Of a DNA stretch of 64,000 bases, positions 24,819-34,210 are shown one piece after another. Position numbers and translations under genes: made by a program. The stretch spans positions 248,001 to 312,000 of the forward strand of contig JAWKUB010000004.1 of the NCBI GenBank assembly GCA_041398745.1, read 5' to 3'. Position 1 is the stretch's first letter. The number at the start of each line of letters is the position of its first letter. Origin of the DNA: JACKHO01 sp041398745. Its GTDB lineage: Bacteria > Planctomycetota > Planctomycetia > Planctomycetales > Planctomycetaceae. Below the pieces are notes generated by a model. It saw nothing but the letters and a program-made list of their open reading frames with translations. It did no database searches and had not been told where the DNA came from.

Positions 24819-26672
24819 ATGCGTCCGGCATCAATCAAAGTAGGCTATCTGTTTGTGGTCGTACTGCTGTGGGGCGTCCCCGCGATGGGGCAAATCACTG
24901 CGGAGCATCGAAGGGAAATCACCAACCTGACGCGCGAAGTTCCGCGCGCTGCCGCACTCATTCGGAAGAAAGAGTACGACGAAGCCCGGACGAAAATTGA
25001 TGAAATTGAAGCCAAGGTCAAAGAAATCGCTGAAGCGGCTATGGTCGAGCCAACGGACCCGGCGTTCCGCATTCTGTTCACCGGTCTGCTGAAGCAGAAG
25101 CAAATTCTCGACAAAGCTCAGGGAACGGGCGATTCCGCACCCGTTTCGTTTGTGAAAGATGTGGCATCCATAATTGACCAGAAGTGCCTGCGATGCCACG
25201 GCGCTGACAACCCTCGAAACAATTTGCGCCTCGACACCTTTGCAGGATGGAAACGCGGCGGGAAGTCTGGTCCACTGCTCGTCCCCGGTAATGCAGCGGC
25301 CAGTCTCATTGGTGCGCGTCTCTCTGCTCCGATGGGACAGGGACGCATGCCCCCCAATGGTGAAGCACTCGCTCCGGAGGAGATGAAAGCCATTGCCAAC
25401 TGGATTAACCAGGGTGCCAAATTCGATGGCGAAGGAGAACAAATGGCCCTCGCCGATTTGATTTTCCAAATGGAGCTCAAAGAAAACGACATCAAGCTCC
25501 CCAAGCCCAAAGGAAACGAAACGGTTTCGTTTACTCGTGATATTGCCCCGTGGTTCTCAAACCTGTGCCTGGGCTGCCACAACCAGAACCGCAAGAACGG
25601 AGGGCTGTCTGTGGCAACATTTTTCGACATCATGAAAGGTGGGGACAGCGGCGCCGTTGTGATACCGGGGGACATGGAGAACAGCCGCCTGTTTCGACTG
25701 GTCGGTGGCCTGGAAAACCCTCGCATGCCCCAGGGACAGGCTCGTATTACCCGCAAGAACTATGAAGACTTGAAGACTTGGTTCAAAGAAGGAAACGCCT
25801 TTGACGGAGCCGACGTCCGCACCAACATTAGTACCTATGTACTGTCCGATGCGGAAATGGCGGCTGATAAGTTCAGCACCATGACAAATGAGGACTTCCT
25901 CGCCTATCGAGACAAACGCTCGCGCGACCAGTTCAAACGCGCCGTTCCAAACGATGAAATGACCGTCGTGGAATCCGATCGACTCCTCTTCGTGGGCAAT
26001 GTGTCGCGAGCACGACTGGAGGAAGTCAAAGGCTGGGCCGATGCGCGGCTGGATGGCTTGCAGCAAATGTTCAATGACAAATCGAATTACCCCTGGCGCG
26101 GTCGGCTGGCGGTGTTCGTCATGAAAGACCGCTTCAGCTACGACGAGTTTGTACAAACCGTCGAGGGAAGCCGCGCCGCGGGCGATCGACATGGTCATTC
26201 CATGGTGACTGCGAATCAGGAAGACGCGTATATCGTGCTGCAGGATTTGGGTGATGAAGCAACCGCCGACAAGCCGAATTTGCACATCAATTTGATCGAC
26301 CACCTCGGCGGAGCCTACGTGAAGCGAGGCGGCGGAACGGCACCTGAGTGGCTCGTCCGCGGCGTCGGTCTCATGCTGGCGGAGAAGGAATATCCCAACC
26401 ACGCATATTTCCGCACCATGCAGCAAACCGCCAAGACCATTGCACCAACAGTTGATCCTGGTGAACTCTTTGACGACGGGGCGTTCTCTCCGGGCACCAT
26501 TGGGAGTGTTGGCTACTCCATCACGGGATATCTCATGAAAAGTGCTGGCCCCGGACAGTTTGGAAACATGCTTCGTGAACTTGGTCAGGGCAAAAGTGTT
26601 GATGCCGCCATGCAAGCTGCGTTTCAAACGCAGCCGCGAAACATTGCCATGGCGTATCTCAGTTCCCTGTAG
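24819..26672 (+). CDS. Exported di-haem planctomycete cytochrome with degenerate peptidase-MA-like C-terminal domain
   Basis: 617 residues. Signal peptide MRPASIKVGYLFVVVLLWGVPAMG. A helical segment follows, then two PSCyt-type cytochrome domains with CLRCH near residue 123 and CLGCH near residue 249; each is followed by the family spacing (KRGGKSGPLLVPGN, MKGGDSGAVVIPGD). The C-terminal 250 residues resemble gluzincin-like (peptidase MA, DUF1570) domains in the pattern LAVFVMKDRFSYDEF and PEWLVRGVGLMLAEKEY. The expected HExxH is replaced by HLGGAYV, so proteolytic activity is unlikely. It begins a likely operon with the DUF1549/DUF1553 and DUF1501 genes. Confidence 0.85.
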   Translation: MRPASIKVGYLFVVVLLWGVPAMGQITAEHRREITNLTREVPRAAALIRKKEYDEARTKIDEIEAKVKEIAEAAMVEPTDPAFRILFTGLLKQKQILDKAQGTGDSAPVSFVKDVASIIDQKCLRCHGADNPRNNLRLDTFAGWKRGGKSGPLLVPGNAAASLIGARLSAPMGQGRMPPNGEALAPEEMKAIANWINQGAKFDGEGEQMALADLIFQMELKENDIKLPKPKGNETVSFTRDIAPWFSNLCLGCHNQNRKNGGLSVATFFDIMKGGDSGAVVIPGDMENSRLFRLVGGLENPRMPQGQARITRKNYEDLKTWFKEGNAFDGADVRTNISTYVLSDAEMAADKFSTMTNEDFLAYRDKRSRDQFKRAVPNDEMTVVESDRLLFVGNVSRARLEEVKGWADARLDGLQQMFNDKSNYPWRGRLAVFVMKDRFSYDEFVQTVEGSRAAGDRHGHSMVTANQEDAYIVLQDLGDEATADKPNLHINLIDHLGGAYVKRGGGTAPEWLVRGVGLMLAEKEYPNHAYFRTMQQTAKTIAPTVDPGELFDDGAFSPGTIGSVGYSITGYLMKSAGPGQFGNMLRELGQGKSVDAAMQAAFQTQPRNIAMAYLSSL

Positions 26673-26792
26673 TTACCGGAAGCGCTGCGGCTGGTGAAAG
26701 TTTCCAGCCGCGTGTAAAACACGGGACGACCACCTGAAACAATTTATTTACCCCAGAGTCGGACGGCTTCGACTTCAACAGGAAAGGTTGGC

Positions 26793-28406
26793 ATGCGAAC
26801 GTTGCACTGCTGGCGACTCACGTCATTCATCCTGGTATTGTCCGCACTCTGGAGCGGCAGCTGTTCCCTCACGCAAGCCGCACCGCCTCGTCGGTCCCCC
26901 CCCGCACCAAAGCTGCCCGATTTGAAATCGCCCGAGGACAAGAAACTGTTCCTCGAACTCATTCGCAATAGTTTCAGTGCGGTCAAGAAGAGTCGCACCC
27001 TCAGCTTCGACTCCGAAGATCTGGATCGCGATTTGGAGCGCAACATCGCGAAAGAAACTTCGACGCCGTTTGCTCCCATTGCAGATGACGAAACATTCAT
27101 TCGTCGTGCCTCGCTCGACGCGACGGGAACCATTCCCAGTCGCCAGCAAATCAAGGCCTTCGTCAACAACAACGACCCCAAGAAGCGTGCAAAACTCATT
27201 GACGAGTTGTTGGAATCGGACGCGTATGCCCGTAAATGGGCTCGGTATTGGACGAGTGTCGTGTTCTACGATTCCAATGCCAACAACAACATGGTGAACC
27301 GCCAGGCGCTCGAGAACTACTTTTTTGAGGAGTTCAAGAACGGCACATCCTGGGACCGGATTGTCGGCGAACTCATTTCCGCCTCGCCGCAGCGAGTGAA
27401 AGACAAGAAACCCCAGGACAACGGCTGGAACCAGAACTACGGGCCGAACAATTTTATTCTGGCATGCGAAAACAAACCTGAAGTCATTGCCTCAAACACA
27501 GCCCGTATTTTCATGGGCATCAGCATTGGGTGTGCCGAGTGCCACGACCATCCTTTCGACAACTGGAAGCGGGAACAGTTTCATGAGTTGGCCGCCTTCT
27601 TTGCCCCCGGTCGTTATTACATGACAGACCAGGATGATCCCAGCCAGAAGAGCATTGTCGATGCGAAATTCCTGCTCGGAGAAACACCGCCCACCACCCT
27701 GAAGCCCGATCAACGTCGCGTCGCCGGAGCCGCCTACCTCATCTACAACCCGGACAACTACTGGTTTGCCCGGGCCTACGTAAACCGCATTTGGAATGAA
27801 CTGGTTGGTGACGGCTTCTACTCTGTCGACAGTCTCGGCCCGGACAAGGAAGTCACGCACGTGTTGACGGTGAATCGACTCGGAGCAACGTTCCGCTACT
27901 CAGGATTCGATACCCGCTGGTTACTGCGAGTGCTCATGAACAGCCGCACCTATCAGCGCAGCATTTCGACCGTCGAGAAGCCAGAAGATTTGTTCACGGG
28001 AGTTCGCCCCTCGCGACTGAGGCCGTATGAAGTTTCGGCAAACCTGCAGCGTCTCACCGGCGACCTCGGGGGGGCCCAAAAAAGCATCGAAACAACTTTC
28101 GACGCGAACCCCTCCGTGCCGCAAAGTGACTTAGAGGGTTCGATTCAACAGGCTCTTTTGCTGATGAACAACACAACCATCAACGGCAAGTTGGCGGGCA
28201 GTTCGCTCAAGAAGGATCTGGTAAAAATCAAGGACGACAAAGCACTCGTTATCGAAGCATTCCTGGGCGTGTTGGCACGCTCACCATCGCCGGGTGAACT
28301 CATTCGCTACCAGCGTTTCATCAAAGAAGGTGGCAACCGAGACGCCGCCGTCGATGATTTGCTGTGGGTGCTCGTCAACTCCGCCGAATTCACCACGAAG
28401 CGATAA
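26793..28406 (+). CDS. DUF1549 / DUF1553 exported protein
   Basis: 537 residues with a signal peptide ending SCSLTQAAP. DUF1549 spans about residues 85-290, with RRASLDATGTIPSRQQIKAF and YARKWARYWTSV, followed by a CxxCH-containing loop (IGCAECHDHPFDNW) shared by the family. DUF1553 (YWFARAYVNRIWNELVGDGF) fills the C-terminal half. In many planctomycetes these domains are fused to PSCyt cytochromes in one chain; here the cytochrome is the separate gene 120 bp upstream. The function of the family is not established; a periplasmic redox or assembly role is inferred from linkage. Confidence 0.9.
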   Translation: MRTLHCWRLTSFILVLSALWSGSCSLTQAAPPRRSPPAPKLPDLKSPEDKKLFLELIRNSFSAVKKSRTLSFDSEDLDRDLERNIAKETSTPFAPIADDETFIRRASLDATGTIPSRQQIKAFVNNNDPKKRAKLIDELLESDAYARKWARYWTSVVFYDSNANNNMVNRQALENYFFEEFKNGTSWDRIVGELISASPQRVKDKKPQDNGWNQNYGPNNFILACENKPEVIASNTARIFMGISIGCAECHDHPFDNWKREQFHELAAFFAPGRYYMTDQDDPSQKSIVDAKFLLGETPPTTLKPDQRRVAGAAYLIYNPDNYWFARAYVNRIWNELVGDGFYSVDSLGPDKEVTHVLTVNRLGATFRYSGFDTRWLLRVLMNSRTYQRSISTVEKPEDLFTGVRPSRLRPYEVSANLQRLTGDLGGAQKSIETTFDANPSVPQSDLEGSIQQALLLMNNTTINGKLAGSSLKKDLVKIKDDKALVIEAFLGVLARSPSPGELIRYQRFIKEGGNRDAAVDDLLWVLVNSAEFTTKR

Positions 28407-28460
28407 CGACTCCGGCCCGGTCTCAAGTCAACATTTAATTTCAAGCGCTCAGTACACGCG

Positions 28461-29750
28461 ATGATCAATAACAACCTGCTGCACGTTACTCTGAATAAGT
28501 CCGGTCAACTGACGCGCCGGAGTTTGCTCCAACTCGCCGGGACCGGTTTTGCCGGTCTGGCTGGGGCCGGAATCCTTAAAACGCTGGGTCTGAATGCAGC
28601 CGAAATGAAGCGCCAGGGGCGTGCCTGCATTATGGTCTTCCTGAGTGGTGCTCCCAGCCAAATGGAAACCTGGGACCCGAAGCCCGGCAACGCAAACGGT
28701 GGCCCCACAAAGGCCATCGCGACAAAAATTGCCGGAGTGCAGTTTGCTGAGTACTGGCCGAAGCTCGCTGGTTTGATGAACGAAATGTCGGTCATCCGCA
28801 GCATCGCGGGGAAGGAAGCAGCACACGAACGTGGTCGGTTCCATTTGCGAACGGGTCACCGCATGGGGCCCACCAAATTCCCGCACTTCGGTTCCGTCGT
28901 CGCTAACAAACTGGGGGACCCCGACTCCGACATTCCAAACTTTGTAAGCATTGGAAACACACTCAGTTCGGGATTTCTGGGCGTAAAGGTCGCCCCGTTC
29001 ATTATCGATAAAGCTGGACAACTCCCTTACAACGTGACGAGCAGCGTTGACGAAAAGCGACGTCAGCGACGTTTGCAGGCTCTCGCGCTCCAGGACCAGG
29101 ATTTCGGCAGCCAAGGTGCTTCGCAAATCGCTCAGGAGCACATTGAACTGTATCGCCGCGCGTCGGAACTGATGACTTCCAGCCGGCTGAACGCGTTCAC
29201 TCTCAACGGCGAATCTGACAAAGTGAAGAACTCCTACGGAGCAAACGCCTTCGGACAGAGTTGCCTCGTTGCCCGTCGGCTCGTGGAGAACGGAGTCCCT
29301 TTTGTCGAAGTCCAGCGCGGCGGTTGGGACATGCACCAGAACCTGTGGCAAAACATGCCGAAAACGGCTGGGGAAGTCGACCAGGGGGTCTCCGCCCTCA
29401 TTTCTGATTTGAAGGAACGCGGCCTGCTTGAGCAAACGGTTGTCGTAGTCGTTGGCGAATTCGGCCGGACGCCGAAAATCAATCAGCGAACTCCCAGCGT
29501 TGGCCGGGACCACTGGGCACGGAATTTCAACGGCCTCATTGCCGGTGGTGGAATGAAGGGTGGAGTATGTGTGGGAAAAACCAGTGCAGACGGCATGGAA
29601 ATCGCCGACCGCCCGGTCGAAGTGGATGATTTGTTCGCCAGCATGTGCCGCTGCCTGAAAATCGACCAGTACGAGGAAATGATCACTCCTGAAGGGCGTC
29701 CCATCCGCATTGTCGATAACGGATCGGAAATTGGCGAACTCTTTTCATAA
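28461..29750 (+). CDS. DUF1501 protein with twin-arginine signal
   Basis: 429 residues. The N-terminus has TRRSLLQLAGTGFAGLAGAG, a Tat signal, so the folded protein is exported. The body has the DUF1501 alkaline-phosphatase-superfamily pattern: CIMVFLSGAPSQMETWDPKPG near the start, GGWDMHQN in the middle and VVVGEFGRTPKIN plus GRDHWARNF near the end. It is the third gene of the cytochrome - DUF1549/1553 - DUF1501 set, the standard planctomycete arrangement. The substrate is unknown. Confidence 0.92.
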   Translation: MINNNLLHVTLNKSGQLTRRSLLQLAGTGFAGLAGAGILKTLGLNAAEMKRQGRACIMVFLSGAPSQMETWDPKPGNANGGPTKAIATKIAGVQFAEYWPKLAGLMNEMSVIRSIAGKEAAHERGRFHLRTGHRMGPTKFPHFGSVVANKLGDPDSDIPNFVSIGNTLSSGFLGVKVAPFIIDKAGQLPYNVTSSVDEKRRQRRLQALALQDQDFGSQGASQIAQEHIELYRRASELMTSSRLNAFTLNGESDKVKNSYGANAFGQSCLVARRLVENGVPFVEVQRGGWDMHQNLWQNMPKTAGEVDQGVSALISDLKERGLLEQTVVVVVGEFGRTPKINQRTPSVGRDHWARNFNGLIAGGGMKGGVCVGKTSADGMEIADRPVEVDDLFASMCRCLKIDQYEEMITPEGRPIRIVDNGSEIGELFS

Positions 29751-29896
29751 GAGCTGGCTTATCGCGAGATATTCCCTGCGTAAAGTTTCGTCAATTTACG
29801 CAGTCACTCCAACCGATACTCTCTGACAGAGGCCGTGCCACGGTGCGCGCGGCGTTGCGCATTAGGTCAGAGAAGCCGCACGACGGCTCAGAATCC

Positions 29897-32314
29897 ATGT
29901 CGCACGGACGTCGCTGGAGCTTGGCCGTTATTCTCATCGCCCTGACATGGGTGGAAACGAGTTTTGCGCAGGGTCCGCTCTTCACTCGAGGTCCAGGCCC
30001 CGAGTCTCTCAGCTGGTCCGAAGACGGCCAGACGCCGTATGTTCAGGTACTTGGCGGATCGCACCGATTTGGTGACGGCCTCGGCTACACCAACAACTAC
30101 ACCGATGTCGATTGGCTCGTTCCACTCAAAGTCGACGACCCGCAGGACATTGTCTTCGCAGACCTGCATTTTCTCATCAAGAATGATGGAAACCTGGGCG
30201 GCAATGTCGATTTGGCTTACCGCTATTACAACACCGACTGGAACCGCATTTTCGGTGTCTACGGTTCGTACGACTACACGCAAACTGACAACAACGGTTT
30301 CCGCCAACTCGCGTTCGGTATCGAGTCGCTTGGGCCCATTGTGGATTTCCGGGGCAACCTGTACCTGCCCAATATCTACGAAGTTCGCGGACCACTTGCC
30401 AACCAGTTCGTGGGACACAACCTCATTATCAACCGTGCCGAAGTCGCCATGACCGGTGGCGACCTCGAACTCGGCGTCAACATGCCCGTCCTTCAGAATA
30501 TGCGGAGCCGGGTATTTGTCGGTGGCTACTTTTACGACGGACACGGGCAGGGGAATACCTCTGGCTGGAAACTGCGTGGTGAAGCGGAACTGAACCGCAC
30601 AGCATGGGTCGACGTAGCCATCCAGGATGACAACCTCTTCGGACGCACGGTCAGCTTTGGTTTGTCGATGCGCTACGCGCACCGTTTCCTGCCACCATTC
30701 CGTCAGGCCGCGCAGACCATGGACCACAAATTCTTTCGTGAACGCACAGCCGACTCAGACGTCAACATTTCCGACCGTCTGACCGACCCCATCAACCGCA
30801 CACGGTTTATCGTCCTCACGTCCGACCCGGGCACCATCGCGACCGATACTGGCGGAACGCCGCTCAACTTCCTGCATGTTCAGAATGGTTTTGCCGGTAC
30901 GGGTACCATTGAGAATCCTTACGGTACACTCACAGCCGCTCTCGCCGACGCGGCAGCCCCTACCAGCATTATCTACACGCCACACGGCGGAACATTTATT
31001 GAAAACGTGAACCTCGTCGCGGGAGCAACCGTGCTGTCGAACGGTCCCGTGCAGACCGTAACCACGCAAATTGGTGACGAGCAGTTGCCATTCTCAGGGA
31101 GCGTCAGTGGCCTCACGGTATTGCCATCCATCGTTGGCAACGTCACGTTGGCGGACGACTCCACCTTCTCGGGTTTCGATGTCGCCGGTGGCATGACAGC
31201 CACAGCAGTGAACAACTTCCTGGTCGAGACCAGCCAGGTGAACAATCCTGCGGGCGACGCAATTGTCGTCACAGATGTCGATACTGGAGAGTTCCGAAAC
31301 CTGCAGGTCTCCTCTGCTGCTGGACGTGGCTTGCTCATCAACAACTCGGTGCCAATCCTCAGCGATATCTCAATCACTTCGGCCACCGATGATGGCGTCG
31401 AAATCAACACCGCAGCTACCGACCGTGTCCTCGCCCTCAACAACTTCAGCATTGCGGGAGTAGGAGGGCAGGGGATTGACGCCAACGTAACCGGCGCTGG
31501 TATGCTCGACTTGAGCCTGACAGGCACCACAACCGTCGAATCAATGGGAACGGCTCTCGATGCCAACCTCAATGCTGGATCAACAGGCGACATGCTGCTG
31601 GCGATTGATGACCTGACCGTGGCATCTACTGCGGGACAAGGAGTGAATCTCGACGGATCAGCCGCTGGCACCGGCGACCTCACGGTCACGCGGCTCACCC
31701 AATTGACGGTGACCTCCGCCATGACAGATGGAATTTTCGCCGACACCGTCACGTTTGATGCGAATCCCACACAAATGGGTATCCAGGCATTGGCAGCCAC
31801 TCAAATTTCCGTTGGCAATGCGGCCAGTACGACAGATGTCAGCGGCAATGGCATTCGCCTGCTCGACCCCACCGGTAACCTGGCTGTCACCACACTCAAC
31901 ATTGCAAACGATAGCGGTACAGGCCTGCTGATTGACACCAAGGGAGGCGGAACGACATTCACATTGGCCACCTCCACAGGAGACATTGTGACCACGAACG
32001 GCCCGGCGATGAACCTTGATCCGCTCACAGTTGGCCTCGTGCTGAACAGTATTCGCTCTGACAACAGCCCGACGAATGGGGTCATTCTGGACACGGTCAC
32101 GGGGGCTATCGACATCGCTCAGTCGACCCTGTTTATGTCGACTGCACCGTCCATCCTCATCCAAAATACGCCTGCTCCGCTCAACGCAAACTTCGGGAAC
32201 ACCGAAATCCACAGCACGATCAGCGGCCTGCAGGCTGACAATGTCGACACGACCATGGGCAACGGGATGAATTTGACAGTTGGCTTCGACAACCTGAGCA
32301 TAATCTTCCCGTAA
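29897..32314 (+). CDS. Outer-membrane inverse-autotransporter-like beta-barrel with C-terminal beta-helix passenger
   Basis: About 805 residues from the ATG at 29897, which starts a signal peptide (SLAVILIALTWVETSFAQ). Residues about 40-290 form alternating beta strands with FGVYGSYDYTQTDNNGFRQL, FGIESLGPIVDFRGNLYLPN and VFVGGYFYDGHG. This is the barrel pattern of inverse autotransporters (intimin/invasin class). From about residue 325 (GTIENPYGTLTAALADA) to the end is a Gly/Asn/Asp/Thr-rich right-handed beta-helix-like region of roughly 480 residues. N-terminal barrel followed by passenger is the inverse autotransporter order. It would be displayed on the cell surface; ligand unknown. Assignment to this class is by pattern only. 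Confidence 0.7.
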   Translation: MSHGRRWSLAVILIALTWVETSFAQGPLFTRGPGPESLSWSEDGQTPYVQVLGGSHRFGDGLGYTNNYTDVDWLVPLKVDDPQDIVFADLHFLIKNDGNLGGNVDLAYRYYNTDWNRIFGVYGSYDYTQTDNNGFRQLAFGIESLGPIVDFRGNLYLPNIYEVRGPLANQFVGHNLIINRAEVAMTGGDLELGVNMPVLQNMRSRVFVGGYFYDGHGQGNTSGWKLRGEAELNRTAWVDVAIQDDNLFGRTVSFGLSMRYAHRFLPPFRQAAQTMDHKFFRERTADSDVNISDRLTDPINRTRFIVLTSDPGTIATDTGGTPLNFLHVQNGFAGTGTIENPYGTLTAALADAAAPTSIIYTPHGGTFIENVNLVAGATVLSNGPVQTVTTQIGDEQLPFSGSVSGLTVLPSIVGNVTLADDSTFSGFDVAGGMTATAVNNFLVETSQVNNPAGDAIVVTDVDTGEFRNLQVSSAAGRGLLINNSVPILSDISITSATDDGVEINTAATDRVLALNNFSIAGVGGQGIDANVTGAGMLDLSLTGTTTVESMGTALDANLNAGSTGDMLLAIDDLTVASTAGQGVNLDGSAAGTGDLTVTRLTQLTVTSAMTDGIFADTVTFDANPTQMGIQALAATQISVGNAASTTDVSGNGIRLLDPTGNLAVTTLNIANDSGTGLLIDTKGGGTTFTLATSTGDIVTTNGPAMNLDPLTVGLVLNSIRSDNSPTNGVILDTVTGAIDIAQSTLFMSTAPSILIQNTPAPLNANFGNTEIHSTISGLQADNVDTTMGNGMNLTVGFDNLSIIFP

Positions 32315-32788
32315 GCGACATTGGCCGACGCCTCACGCCCTCACTCTTCAAGGCAGACACCTACGTTTCTGCAGAGAATTGCATACCCTCCAGAGTCGCT
32401 CCTACACCCTCGCTAACGACCTCCGTCGAATGATATCAACGCTCGCTTAACCGTTCGCGTTTCGGGCTGGCAGGAGGCTTCCAGGGCGGATGTTGGCCGC
32501 CTTCATCAATAGACGTTCGCCAATGTGTGCATTGCGTGTCTCAAGAGTGACAAACCTCCTTCCCGAGTCCGAGAGCGATTCGCTCAAAGCAATGCCAGAC
32601 ATTGGATTCTGACAAGCAACCTGACTCCATACTCTTCAGAAATCCGAATCAGATGCTACGATCTCCACATCTGACTCAGGTGTGCTGGGCAAGGTTTGTT
32701 GATGCCCGCTGTCTCTGCCCGCAGGATTGCCTCCAGGCGACAGACCTTGAACTCCAATTGACGGAACATTTCGCGAGCACAACCCCCC
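32315..32788. other. Intergenic upstream of the nqr operon, 474 bp
   Basis: No gene was recognised. It must contain the nqr promoter, but no sharp consensus or palindrome stands out. The ATG at 32789 has only a C-rich stretch before it, so translation initiation of nqrA does not rely on an obvious Shine-Dalgarno. Confidence 0.4.
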
Positions 32789-34150
32789 ATGGTTATCCGT
32801 ATCCGCAAAGGTTTGGACCTCCCCATCACCGGCGTTCCGCAACAGAGCGTCGAGGGTGTGAAAACACCGCGCCGTGTCGCTGTCCTGGGGAGCGACTATG
32901 TCGGCATGAAGCCCACCATGGAGGTGAAAGTCGACGACATCGTGAAGCGGGGCCAACTCCTGTTCACGGACAAGAAGACCGAAGGGGTCAAATACACCGC
33001 TCCAGCTGCCGGCAAAGTTGTTGAAGTCAATCGCGCTGAAAAGCGGAAGTTTCAGTCAGTTGTCATTGAAGTTGACGGTGACGCACAGGAAACGTTCCAC
33101 GGATTCCCCAACTCTGACCTGTCCACACTTTCCCAGGAAGCTGTGAAAAACCTGCTACTCGACAGCGGCCTCTGGACAGCCATCCGTCGTCGCCCTTACA
33201 GCAAAGTAGCAGCGCCCAACGAGAGTCCAACCTCGATTTTCGTTCAGGCCATCGAAACTCAACCCCTCGCTCCAAATCCAAATGTCATCATCGCTGATGC
33301 CAGCACTGAAATTCGTGCGGGTCTGCAGGTGTTGCGTAAACTGACCAGCGGGAAGGTCTATTGCTGCGTGGCCCCCGGAACCAATGTCCCCGGAGCCGAT
33401 CCTCAAAGTAATCCTCTGGAAGGGGTGCAGCAAGTCACCTTCGATGGTCCGCATCCCGCTGGCTTGCCTGGAACACACATTCACTTCCTTGATCCCGTGA
33501 GCGCGAACAAGACTGTCTGGTATGTGAACTACCAGGACGTCATCGCCATGGGGAAACTGTTCCTCACTGGACAACTCTCCTGTGAACGCGTCATTGCGTT
33601 GGCTGGTCCACAAATCACGAAGCCACGCCTTGTCCGCACGCTTCTGGGAGCAAGTCTCAGCGAACTGACGGAAGGTGAACTTGCCGCTGGCCCGAATCGG
33701 GTCATTTCCGGATCGGTGCTTGGTGGTCGGGCCGGCGAAGGTCCTGAAGCGTACCTCGGCCGGTATCACTCACAAGTGTCGGTCATTGCCGAGGGCGGCG
33801 AACGGGAATTCATGGGCTGGCAGAAGCCTGGATTCGACAAGTTCTCGGTAAAGCCAATTTTCGCATCTGCTCTCGCTGATGGACTTCGATTCGCCTTCAA
33901 TTCACTCACAAACGGCAGCCCACGTGCCTTGGTTCCCATTGGTGCCTACGAACGCGTCATGCCGCTGGATATTGAACCAACGTTTCTGCTGCGGTCACTT
34001 TTGACAAACGACGGAGAACAGGCCCAGTTGCTCGGTGCCCTGGAACTCGACGAAGAAGACTTGGCCCTGTGTACTTTTGTTGATCCCGGAAAGCACGAAT
34101 TTGGCCCCGTGCTTCGCCGCATGTTGACTTACATCGAGCGTGAAGGTTAA
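32789..34150 (+). CDS. nqrA: Na+-translocating NADH:quinone oxidoreductase subunit A
   Basis: 453 residues, the size of the NqrA family. It starts MVIRIRKGLDLPITGVP and continues RRVAVLGSDYVGMKPTMEVKVDDIVKRGQ, the N-terminal barrel-sandwich motif shared with RnfC. The later QLSCERVIALAGP and GSVLGGRAGEG are also family landmarks. NqrA is the cytoplasmic quinone-side subunit of the sodium pump. It is the first gene of a complete A-B-C-D-E-F operon on the plus strand; 60 bp separate it from nqrB. Confidence 0.95.
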   Translation: MVIRIRKGLDLPITGVPQQSVEGVKTPRRVAVLGSDYVGMKPTMEVKVDDIVKRGQLLFTDKKTEGVKYTAPAAGKVVEVNRAEKRKFQSVVIEVDGDAQETFHGFPNSDLSTLSQEAVKNLLLDSGLWTAIRRRPYSKVAAPNESPTSIFVQAIETQPLAPNPNVIIADASTEIRAGLQVLRKLTSGKVYCCVAPGTNVPGADPQSNPLEGVQQVTFDGPHPAGLPGTHIHFLDPVSANKTVWYVNYQDVIAMGKLFLTGQLSCERVIALAGPQITKPRLVRTLLGASLSELTEGELAAGPNRVISGSVLGGRAGEGPEAYLGRYHSQVSVIAEGGEREFMGWQKPGFDKFSVKPIFASALADGLRFAFNSLTNGSPRALVPIGAYERVMPLDIEPTFLLRSLLTNDGEQAQLLGALELDEEDLALCTFVDPGKHEFGPVLRRMLTYIEREG

Positions 34151-34210
34151 CGGCGCCAGGGGCGTTTGTTTTAGTCTCCTTTACGTTTTTGTTTTCCCGG
34201 TGGGAAATCC

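Noticed and set aside
26270..26400. Active metallopeptidase site in the di-haem cytochrome
   Set aside because: The expected HExxH is HLGGAYV; no alternative zinc site was seen.
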